Shown here: positions 52,280 through 62,286 of the stretch, in pieces
Position numbering within the stretch: the first letter of the stretch is position 1
Layout of the letters: every line of letters starts with the position of its first letter
NCBI GenBank assembly: GCA_009829735.1
Contig: CM020618.1
Location: forward strand, 19,949,346 to 20,013,345
Direction of reading: 5' to 3'
Source of the DNA: Pyropia yezoensis
Lineage: Eukaryota; Rhodophyta; Bangiophyceae; Bangiales; Bangiaceae
Length of the DNA stretch: 64,000 bases
Program-made: the position numbers and the translations under genes
Notes under the pieces: model-generated
What the model was told of the DNA's origin: nothing
Seen by the model: the letters and a program-made list of their open reading frames with translations, nothing else
The model's database searches: none

Positions 52280-53425
52280 ACCCCGCCTGGCGAGAAGCCG
52301 CCGTGGCCGTCTCGTCGGCCGGGGTGACGTCCATAGGCACAGCGTTCTCGTCGGCCGGGGCCTGCTGCGGCCGACGGCGGCCACCCCGTCCGGCGAGCAA
52401 CCTCCGTGGCCGTCTGCTCGGCCTGGGTGACGTCCACCGACACAGCGTTCTCGTTGGCCGGGGCCGCCGCGGCCGGCCACGGTGTCGTCGAGCCCGGCCG
52501 CAGGACAGTCACCGAAGCGGGTGAGTCGGCCTACGCAGGGGGGGCTCCAGACGGGCCGGCGTCGCAGCGGGCGCAGCCGTCGCGGCCGGCGCGGGTGCGG
52601 CCAGCCCTATTCGGGGTTGCGCCCTTGAGCCCCGACACCCGGCAGCCCCAGGACCGGCGCACGTCGTGCGGCAGGGGCGGGGCAGCACGGCCACATGCAC
52701 CGACGCCTCGGTCCGCCGGCGCTTACGCGCCAGCAACTGGGCATATTCGCCGCGGTCGGCCGCCACGCTGCCGCCATGTCGCACCGCCCAGGCCGGGCGG
52801 CGGTCCAACGGCAGCGACGTCAACGCCACCGCCACCGTGGCGCCGCCACCGTGGTCGCGGTTCGCGATAGCAGGACTGTTGTGGACGACAGCGGCAGCGG
52901 CGCCGGCTCGGAGGCCACCGCAGTGCCCCCCCCCCCCCTCGCTCCACCGGGGGTCGCAGCCGCGCGCGCGCGCACGCCCTCGGCCGGCACGACGCCCTTC
53001 ATCGCGCCGGCAGACGTCTCGGGGCCGGGCTGGGGCGTCTCGGCAACGAGCGGCGACGTGGCGGTCGCGACGGCTGGGGTGGGGCCCGTGGGCCCAGGGG
53101 TGGGCCCCCCCCGCGGTGGCGCCCCAGCGGCACCGCGGGGGCCGCCCTCCGGAACGCCTTTCATCTTCAAGGGCGTTGCTGTCTCCGTCCCTGGGAAGTC
53201 CCACGTACGGCCCCTGCGCGCGGAGGGTGGCCACCACCGCCGGCCGCCCGCTGTCGGCCACGTCCACCGCCGTCAGCACCGTCAGGGGGTCCTTCAGCAG
53301 CCGCGCGGCCAGCAGGTCCTGGCCCCGTCAAGGAGCTCCGCCGGCGTGTGGCGGCCGTCCAGCGCCAGTGTGTCCGTCACCGCCCCCGTGGCGCCGTCCT
53401 CCCCCACCGCCACCACTCGGAGCGC
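52280..53425 (-). pseudogene. Host gene fragment cut by element C
   Basis: Minus-strand coding-like sequence that starts at the element C breakpoint: LRVVAVGEDGATGAVTDTLA then LDGRHTPAELLDG, a frame change near 53330, then DLLAARLLKDPLTVLTAVDV and ADSGRPAVVATLRAQGPYVG to about 53160. Further pieces (NRDHGGGATVAVALTSLPLD, GEYAQLLARKRRRTEASVHV) and the tandem-repeat-encoded ENAV...VDVT segments follow. The first piece is so coherent that it is surely part of a real gene. The family is unknown. Its 5' part is missing where retroelement sequence begins, so the gene seems to be truncated by the element. Confidence 0.45.
52299..52479. repeat. Tandem duplication of ~105 bp
   Basis: Copies begin at about 52299 and 52404 and share GTGGCCGTCT, GGGTGACGTCCA and CACAGCGTTCTCGT with ~85% identity. 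In one minus-strand frame they encode repeated ENAVSVDVTQAEQTATE-like sequence (ENAVPMDVTPADETATA in the other copy). This may belong to the interrupted gene on the minus strand. Confidence 0.75.
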
Positions 53426-56400
53426 CGTACGGCATTAGACCGCACGCGACGGGGGGTCACAAAAGCGAGGGGTACTTCCCCGGTAGATGAGTAAACCTGC
53501 GAATTGTAGGCAGTCGTAAGAATAGAAATGTATTGGTCCCACGTTTTCACGTGCTCACTCACATAGTGGCGCAGCTGTCGAACAATAGTTTTGTTGAAGC
53601 GCTCCACCTGCCCATTAGTTTGTGGGTGGTAGGGGGTGGCATAGTTTGCCTGAACCCCCAACATATCCAGCACTCCCTGAAACAGTACGGACGCAAACCG
53701 CGGTCCATTGTCCGACAGTGTACTGTCCGGGACGCCATAGGCGGCAACCCAGTGATCGAGGAAAGCTGACACGACCGACATGGCCGTGATCTCTGCCAGA
53801 GGGATCGCTCGCGTAAGTTTCGTGAAGCGATCGCAGATGACCAGGAGGTACTGGTTGCCATCCTCTGTCACTGGCAGGGGCCCAAGGATGTCCATTGCCA
53901 ACGCGGCAAAGGGCTCCTTGGCCGGGAACAGTAGCATAGCCGTAGTAGGCCGCCGTTCCATCAGACGGTTCTGCGCACAACTTGTGCAGGCAGCCACCCA
54001 ACTGTAGATGTCCACCACCATGGACGGCCAGTAGTACCTGGTCCTCAGGGTCTGGTAAAGTTTACTAGACCCCAGGTGTCCACCTGGTGGAGCGTTATGC
54101 TCCCCCTCAAGGATACTGTCCTTGAGGGATGCGGGGACGAAAAGTTGTTCAGTCCCCTGATTTACCCCCCTCCTCAAGAGGAGGCCATCGTCTCCGATGA
54201 AGAACCGTATCTCCGCCACTGTATCTAGGGTATCCCTCTGCGACTTGCAGAAGGAATCTTCGGCTTGGGCCTTCACCACCTCGTCCAGGGACAGGGCCAA
54301 GTACTTCTTGTTCCCTGGCGCCTCGGGGTTCAACGCCTGACCCGAGCGCGTGACTACCCCCACGATGGGGATGTCATCATCGACTGAGTGAGTGTCCAGC
54401 TCCTCGGTAGGTACCCGAGAAAGGCCGTCGGCTAGGGCATGTTGCCTGCCGGGACGGTACTCAATAACAAAGTTGAAGGGTGCCAGTCGCACCCTCCACC
54501 TGTTGAGGCGTGTGTTCGTGCAATCCGTCTTAAAGATGAACTGCAACGCGCGGTGGTCACAGCGGATGAGGAACTTCTCACCCTCTAGGTACTGACGAAG
54601 TGATGTCACCGCCCACACCACTGCGAGTCCTTCCAACTCGGTGACTCCATAGTTCTTCTCAGCCGAGTTCAGCCCCTTGCTGAAGTATCCTACCGGCAAG
54701 TACTCCTTGTCCGGCTGCTGCTGAAGCAACACACAACCAAGTTGGTCGTAGCTAGCATCCACGTCTAAGACGTAGTGGCCTCCCAACCTGGGAATAGCCA
54801 AGATAGGGGGCTTCAGCAGTAGGTCCCGAAGAGTCTCAAAGGATTCCTGCTCCACCCGACTTGGGGGAGGCAGGTTCTTCGGTAGCGTCGAGCTAACTAG
54901 CTCATTCAGCGGCTTCGCCACCTTGGCGAAGCCCTTGGTGAAACGTCGGTATACGTTGCACATCCCGAGGAAGCTCTTCATCTGGGTCTGGGTCCGGGGG
55001 CACTGAGCCTTACGGATGGCCCTCAAGCTCTTCTCGTTGACACTGAGGCGCCCCGGACGGATAACATGTCCCAAGTATTCCACCTCCTGAGTGAAGAGGT
55101 GGCACTTGCTCGCCTTCAGTGACACACCGGCGTCAGCAAGTAGCTTCAACACCTGGCCAAGATGGCCAATGTGCTCCTCCGGACTTCGGGAGAACACAAT
55201 GATATCGTCTATGTACACAAGACAGATCTGCCACCGTACTCCGGCCAGAATCATGTCCATGGCGCGCTGGAAAGTTGCCGGCGCGTTGCACAGTCGAAAC
55301 GGTAGTCGTTCGCACTGGTAGGTACCACAGTGACAGGTAAAGGTAGTTTTATGCCTGTCCTCCGGGGCAATGGGAATTTGCCAGCACCCCGCGTTACAAA
55401 CTAGGGTAGAGAACACGTTTGCCTCCCCCAGTGAGTCCAGACAGTCGTCCATCCTAGGGATGGGATAACTGTCCTTCACCGTGCTCTTGTTGAGCTTACG
55501 GTAGTCGATAAAGAACCGTGGGGTCCCATCAACTTTGGGGACAATGACCACCGGACTCGCCCACTCGGCGTTGCTGGGCTCAACCACATCGAGGGCCTCC
55601 ATGCGAGCGACTTGCTCCTTGACGAGGGCCCTTGAACGGGGCCCTCCCCTGTACGATTGTTGACGTAAAGGGGGTGCACCGGGTTTCAACTCGATCCGGT
55701 GTTCGGTGGCTCTCATGAGTCCCAACTGACCATCCCACAACTTGTGATATTGGTCCAAGAGGCGTTCAACTTGAACCCTCAACCTGGGGGGAACATTCTC
55801 CATGTTCACGTGGGGTCGAGGAGAGGCGGCCGGCTTGGCTTGGTGCTTCACCTTTCTGGACTTCGGGTCGCTACTCGCGCCCGCGTTGAGGGTGACCGCT
55901 ACTACTGGTCCCTCATGTTGGTCGATATAGCCGAACTTGGCTCCCGACTTGAAGTACTTGGGCGAAGAGCTCAGGTTCATCACCTGAATCCCCCACGGGA
56001 CTCCGGCTTTGGAGTCCATCGTGCCAAGGGAAACATGCACTTGGTGCTTGCGAGCAAGACGGGGGTTAGGGTGCACCAACCCGTTCCCCGTATAATCAGT
56101 TACAACGTCAACGTGTGCCACCGAGTAGGGGGGCAACGTGACCTTACGGGCTAAACGCAGGGTAGCAGTAAACCCTTCTCTCACGGAGCAAACAGGCTTC
56201 GACTGTGAAACTGTCACAGGAGCCACAGACTTTCCCTTACCAAGGATGGGGATGGTCTCCCCATTCATCAACTTGACCCAATACTCCGGGCCACAAATCA
56301 GTGGCACTTGTGTTACAACATAAGGGGTACCCAGAAGCAGGGGTACCGATGTATTCTCGACTACTCCGTAGGTCACGTCGACCTCATGGGTTCCCAACCT

Positions 56401-56784
56401 AGGTGGTAGGGTCACGGCACCAACAATGGGAAGTACCCCACCATTGATGTCAATCATATGGTCGGCCTTAAACCTCCAGCGTTGGAGCTTCACCTCTTTG
56501 CGTAACAGCGACTCGCGTATCAAGGAGGCTCCTGAACCGGTATCAAGTACGATAAGGGCACAACAGGCACGGCCGGGGGCTAGTTGCACCCGTCCAGCCG
56601 CCTGGAGGTTCTCACCCGTCAGCACCGCGATGACCCGACGTGGGTTTACGTTCTTGGGGAGTCCTACCCGAGGTGGGCGGACTCCCTTAGGTCGGCGCAG
56701 TATCCGGCAACGTTGGCTCTTCCTCTTGACCCACTTGGCCGAGGCTGCCGGTGTCAGCTCAGGACGGCCAGCTCCAGCGGTCAT
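53426..56784 (-). CDS. Element C pol, uninterrupted to its truncation
   Basis: About 1120 codons of pol with no stop or frameshift, from the ATG at 56784 that overlaps the gag stop (ATGA). Domains in order: retropepsin (VLDTGSGASLI), reverse transcriptase with YIDD, RNase H (LDVDASYDQLGCVL), integrase with the HHCC zinc region, and the catalytic Asp (MDILGPLP), Asp (LSDNGPRF) and Glu (NGQVERFNKT). It lacks only the integrase C-terminal region and chromodomain present in A and D. It is the best-preserved pol in the window. The element cannot transpose alone because gag has a stop and the 3' end is lost. Confidence 0.93.
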
Positions 56785-58727
56785 TCGCTTCCCGCCGACT
56801 TGGCGTCGGAATCCGAGGGCGAAGGGGAAGACGACGAGTCCGAGGACGACGTGCCCGCCCCCTCCGCCGAGGGTGTGGCGACCGCCACCACCGGTCGAGG
56901 TCCACCCTCGCGGCGTGAACGTACTTCGTTCGTAGCCGTCTTCTTACTCGCATTCTTAACGAGTTGTTGGACGCGTTTCCTCAACATAGGGCAGTCGTAC
57001 GCCCAGTGTCCGTCAGCGTTGCAGTTCCAACACCGATGGTCCGTTCCCAGAGGAGTCCTCCCGACTTGGGAAGCCGATGAGGTACCCTGGATAGTTCCCA
57101 CGGCAGCTACTACCTTATCCTTGCGGATTCGGCGTGCCTCTCGTAGCTCTCTGGCCTGGCGCGCCTCCTCTCGCTCCTTGGCCAACTCGGCCTGACGCTC
57201 CTGGCGTTGTTTCTCCCGCAACTTGCGGTAGGCCTCACCTCTGCGGTAGGCGAACCTAGCCAACTCGGCCAGTGTCGACCGGGCAGTATTATGCTCCCGG
57301 GTCTCCACACGGACTGACCAATGGAGACCCTCCACGAAATAACTCTACACCACAGCTTGTGGATGAAGAAAGCCACAAAGATTGTTGAGCTTACGGACGC
57401 GCTCCGCAAAGGACAACTCGCCCTCAGTCCCTTCCTGATGAGCTTGCGTAAACTCCTCGACTTGAGAAGCCAACGCTGCACCATCCACCATGGCTCTCAA
57501 CAACCAGTTGACGAGCTCCAAGTAGGACGTCACCTCACCAGCACCTCCACTTGAGGAACTGGGCATGACGGACATAAGTTCTGTCCGTAGGTCGCCCTTG
57601 GTAAACTCGTATAGCATATAGAAAGCCATGCCCTTACTTATGGCATTGTCGTCACAGGCTTTTGTGAAACGACGTAGAAACTCAAAGACACGGAGGGGGG
57701 GAGTTCCATCCCACTCCGCTTTGTGCCCAAAAGAGGGAAGTACATTCTTCTTGGCATGGCCCATAGCTCGGGCCTGAATAGGACCGTACGCCACCGACTT
57801 GTTATTCAGGGCGTACGCCTCGCAGTCAAAGATACCCTGGTAGACCGGGTTGGCTACCTGGATCTTGGGCGGCACCTCACGTTGAGGGAAAAGCCGCTGA
57901 GGCAATGGGGTGAGTTGACTCGCAGTGCCTGTCGTCTGCCGCGGCGAGCTTGGTGTAGCCACCGGCGTTTCCGAGGGGAACTCCCCCGTGAAGGGCGTGT
58001 GGCCCACCGAGAATGGTGTGGCTCCCTCGTTGGGAGTCACAGGGGTCGCCCCCGGTTCGGGGCGACCCGAGACAGGCGTAGGGAGGGATCCCCCCTGCGT
58101 CTGTGGGCTCGAAAGCCGCAATCCGGTCTGGACATTGAGACCATTTGGCAAACTCGCCACAATCTGATTCAAAATAGTATTCGTCATCGTGACAACCAGG
58201 TCCGGCAAAGTCTGCCGCAACACATTGGTCGCCTCCCGACGGACAGTTTCCGCGAGGAGTGGATTATCGACTCCAGTTGAGTCTCGGTCCGCCTCCGGGA
58301 GTCCACCTGACGGGTAACCACGATCCTCAGGGGTCTCAACCGGGGGCATGGGCGCGAGCCCATCGCCGACCAACGGAGGTCCGCCGTCCTCCGAAAGCCT
58401 TGTTGGCGATGGCTCCATGCCAAAGTTGGCTCCAACCCGAGTGGAACCCGCGGGGACAGTCCTCTCACCTTGTGACGTTCCCGTTGAGTGTACCACACGG
58501 TGGCCGGACTTCGGCCCACCAACATCAGAAGTGTCACCCGAATGAACTCCCGACTGAGTCGGGGTGGCCTGTTGCCCGCCCGTACTCCCAGTTCTGCTGG
58601 CTTGAGGGACCTCTAGTCCCTCTGCGACCCCAGGTAAGCCCACCTGTGTCTCACCAGTATTCAAAGGTACTGAAGTACGTGCGTCACCCGTGTACTCCCC
58701 GGACGACGGGGGGTCCGAACCAGCCAT
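56781..58727 (-). pseudogene. Element C gag, one nonsense codon
   Basis: Full-length homologue of the intact gag at 19200-21146, starting MAGSDPPSSGEYTG at 58727. The CCHC knuckle is intact (CWNCNADGHWAYDC). TAG at 57345-57347 stands where elements A and B read Lys (after FLHPQAVV), with an Arg-to-Tyr change two codons on. Otherwise the frame is open to the ATGA overlap with pol. Confidence 0.92.
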
Positions 58728-58846
58728 GTTGGCGGACGATCCGTATGATATGGTCCAAGTGCACCGTTCCTCTGAGACGGAGGGCCCCCTACACCCGGGT
58801 GCACCCGGAGGTAAAGTTTACCTCTGTCCCCTGGTGCTCCACCAAA

Positions 58847-59330
58847 TGTGGAAAAAACCACTCGCACACGCGACACCCAAGTTGGGGCGGTGTACAAGGG
58901 CTGCCTCCCGTGCCGGGGGAACCGGAAGAAGTGCAAGTCGCACACACTCTAGCCCTGTTGTGGGGCAATCCCCCCACTGACAAACATGAAGATGGTGTGT
59001 GGGCGAACAGTTTCTTGGTCGGGACGGGGAAGCAAGGCCAAGCCCCGCTGTCCCCCCCCATATCCCCCCAGGGTCCCCTCAGAATCTGGCCACTCAGAAT
59101 CTCTCACCCCAGCACCTGCCCACCGGGCCACACGAAAATTCAAGACGATAAATGCAGAAAACCCTCAAATCCACGTTGGATTTACTACTAAGCTAACCAT
59201 CCCTAACTTAGGGAATATGGACCCAAATGCAGGGGGAGGAACGGGTCAGGCAAGTGGCCTGCCGCCCCTTGCATGGCACGTGTTGCCCCCCTACCTGGGG
59301 GTGAATACTGCCACAGTCAATACTGCCACA
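58847..59330 (-). repeat. Single LTR shared by elements C and D
   Basis: TGTGG at 58847 to TGCCACA at 59315, followed by a second TGCCACA at 59330: the last 15 bases (AATACTGCCACAGTC plus AATACTGCCACA) are duplicated. On one side lie the PBS and gag of element C; on the other the polypurine tract (59331-59343) and 3' region of element D. So one LTR serves as 5' LTR of C and 3' LTR of D. Confidence 0.9.
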
Positions 59331-59656
59331 CTCCCTTCTCCTCAGTTCCGACCGGCCCGGTCGCTTCTGAGAAGGGGTTTAGAAGTGCGTGTTGCTCTCG
59401 TCGGGGGCGCGAATCGCTGTCCCCCGTTACGTCACGTGGACGTGGAGTCTGTCAGGTCGACCGTCCCTCTCCTCAAGCCTGCCCACTTGGCAGCTTGCAC
59501 TCACCTGACCATCACTTACCCCAACCACTCACTTCACCGCGGGTCACCCCCACGCTGGAGAGGCCCCCGGTATACCCACGATCCACGTCCCCCTCAACTC
59601 AAAGTGGGCCTCGGGCAATTGCTACCGAGTTGCCTCTCCCCAACGTGGGGAGAGGC

Positions 59657-62175
59657 ATGGTGTACTCCGGGGTGGAGTCTGACTCCCTGGACGAGCGTAT
59701 GTAAGACACGCCTCGCGTTGTAGCACCTGTCGGGACTTCCGGCGGGAGCTCCGCGGTTGCCCCGGGGGATGGAATGCCTGCGCCATCCGACTCGAAGTTT
59801 GCGGCGGGCTCTCCCCCGGAGGCAGGCCCCGTTACTTCACAGGGGGCCCTGGGAAGGTGGTACTACCCACCCTGGCCCATCTACGAGGAGGTCTTGACGA
59901 TTACCCGCTGCGGCCGACTTGGCACAGCGATGGATCGGGTCTGGGGCCGCCCACGGGAGAACTTTCCCCGTAGGGTCGGATTACCTGCCGGCTTCAAGAC
60001 GGACCAGCTTGCTTTCCTTGATGACGAGAAGGTGGAAGACGTGCAGCGGGTCAACAACTTGTTGACCCGCGGGGGTACCACCGAGGGCCCCGGCGACGTG
60101 CCGACCTTCACGTGGAACGTGGTGGCAACTTGCCCCCCGTTCCTCCATACCTCCGATCCGCACATCCATCACTTCGATGTGCGGATGGAGAAGTATATCC
60201 GACGAGGTCCCTACTTGGTGACCTCGGCTCAACTTGCGGTTGCGCAGCAATCACCGGCGAACAAGGAGTTACTGTGCCCCAGAAAGCCCGAGTGGTGGCT
60301 TCAAGTTGAGGTCCCCTATGGGTTCCCCGCGCTACTACCGCGGTTGGTTCACCACTTCGGCTCCGTCAACATGACGGCTAGCCTGGACCACAAAAGATTT
60401 GCCATGTTGGCAACACTCTGGCTCCTCAAGGTCATGTCGACCTGGGTGGCCTGCGTCCAGAGGCGTGGAATGGTCTGGCGCCTCCCTCCCCGCCTGATTC
60501 AAGGTTTGAAGCAGCTCACCCCTCGGCAAGTTGCTGAGGGGTGCTCGCCGGGCCAACTCACTCTACTCGAGAAGATGTTGAAGCCTCACAAGCTTATCAA
60601 GTGGGAGGGCATTGAGCACAAACTGCGCCGGCCTTCCCGTGGGCCTAGAGACGACGGCTCACTTAGCCAGTTCGTCTGGGTCGCCCGTGAACTTCACGAC
60701 GGCCGCGTGGTTCTCAAGGAGAGGTTGGGCATCGGGGACTACCCGTTCGCCCCAGCGGTGGAGCGCCACACTGCGCCGCCCCCGAAGAAGAACCTTGTGG
60801 TTGCAGTCATGGACCCTGAGGAGCTTCGGGTGCAAGGTGCCGCGGCTTCTCAAGTCGAGGTCGCGGCCACCCTCGGGCTCGGCCAAGTCGGCGAGCCCCT
60901 CCTATTCCTCCTGTTGCACCTCAGTCGCTTGGGGACAACCCGATTGGCATTGCAGTTGAGTCATCCACGCCTGTATCCCCCAACTTGGGGGCCAATGTAC
61001 TTACGGTCTACCCCATGTTGGTGTTGCCGTCCGCGCCCTTGACTTCTGAGATGCTTAGCACCACGTTGGTGCGCACCATCTCGTGGATGGCCGCGTCGGC
61101 TGCGACTCTCCAGGCTTCGGAGCCCCCTCAACTTGAGGAGCGCGTTCGCACGGTCGTCTCGACTGCAAGTTGCGAGTCGGTTGAGGAGTTTATGACGGCC
61201 GAGTTTGCTCGTATCGGCTCCACTATGCCCTCGACGGCCTCCCTTGGGCGCGGCAAGCGTCGGGCGAGCCATGGCTACTGTCCTCCTCGCCGTCGTCGCC
61301 GCCACTTGCGGCGCTCTCCTTCTGTGTCGGATGACGAGGTATCGTACTCCAAGTCGGAGTCATCCACCACGTCCGAGACCGAGTCGGTCCGTCGTCTGCG
61401 CCGCCAACTTGCGCGCAATACCAAGCAGGCAAGTGGCCGCGCTTGTCGTCGTGTTCGTGATCGTGAGACTCATGACGACTCCGAGAAGGAGGCGCCTGCT
61501 CCACCGAATGGTGGTTGTGGTATAAAACTCGATCCTCTCAGACACGTGTCAATATCCCTCGGGGGAAAGGGACAGGTAACACAGAAAGGGGAACTACGAG
61601 AGTGGTATGCCTGTTGCCTCACGTGCCTGCTCGCAGAGCAAACAGATACGCACGGTAGTGCACACGGGGAAGAGGAAAGCAAACGCGCAGTTATCTTTTT
61701 CCTGAGGGCGCGGGCCAACGGCGCCTCGCTGTCCCTCTTAACGTGCATCTGGGGGAGCCTCGGCACGTTGGCCAGGTAGCCCCCCCATAACCCCGAGTGG
61801 CCCCGACCCGAGTCTAACCTCGTCAGGTCGGGGGCCACTATCACAACTAATTCTATTCCCACTCACTAATCTCACACTCAAATTCTCTCAAATCAAGTCC
61901 CTCACACGTATGCAAAAACCCATCAGAAATCCCTCTCTCACGTGTGGATAGCGTAGTCCACCGCATCCCAGTGCCGGGCACGGGCCACGGCCGCCAACCA
62001 TCACCACACGTCGGGCGTGTTCTGGCACCTGGTGTCCTCTGGTTGTAGTCCCGGGTTGGCGCGAAGTCGGGGCCAGGGATGCTACAGTGGTGACCGTTAC
62101 CGGCGTAGGTCTCACCGCTCGCCGCCACGTGAGAGCGAGGGTCGTGGTGGTGGAGAGTTTAGCATGCGTGCCTAG
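59657..62175 (+). pseudogene. Antisense ORF of element D, with nested solo LTR
   Basis: Homologue of 13164-15107, from the ATG at 59657 to TAG at 62175. It is about 70% identical in protein by eye, with many conservative changes (PAWPLYEE becomes PPWPIYEE; HHFDVRMEK and GPYLVTSAQL are unchanged). Lesions: TAA at 59702-59704, a frameshift near 60985, and the 571-base solo LTR inserted at 61516. TGG is kept at the position where element A has its TGA. The C-terminal Arg/Ser-rich tail (SPSVSDDEVSYSKSESS) is present. Confidence 0.75.
61516..62086. mobile_element. Solo LTR (571 bp) with 5-bp target duplication
   Basis: TGTGGTATAAAAC at the left and GATGCTACA at the right, flanked by perfect direct repeats GTGGT (61511-61515 and 62087-62091). 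Aligning element A (TGGTGGGGAGCG) with element D shows exactly this segment as an insertion. It has no homology to the 468-bp family LTR. It contains no long open frame. TG...CA ends, the 5-bp duplication and near-palindromic termini mark it as an LTR left by LTR-LTR recombination of a different retrotransposon. Confidence 0.85.
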
Positions 62176-62286
62176 TTGCCAGCTGCCCTTGCTGTGAGAG
62201 TGAGAAGGTTTGGGCTGTAGTTGAAGGCCCCTTTGCGTACCACTTCGACTCGAAGCACTCTCTGGGTCTGACCCCTTGGCCTCCTC

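Larger units (their letters stand above)
53426..59315 (-). mobile_element. Ty3/gypsy retrotransposon C, 3' truncated
   Basis: Same family as A. On the minus strand: LTR (shared with element D), primer-binding site, gag, pol. Homology ends near 53426, just after the integrase codons for VPLAFVTPRRVRS; the integrase C-terminus, chromodomain, antisense frame and 3' LTR are absent. The host-like frame beyond is on the same strand, so the pol frame runs ~16 codons into it. Confidence 0.9.

Noticed and set aside
61516..62086. Reading the insertion in element D as a continuation of the antisense protein
   Set aside because: Element A lacks it, it has TG...CA ends and a perfect GTGGT duplication, so it is a separate insertion.
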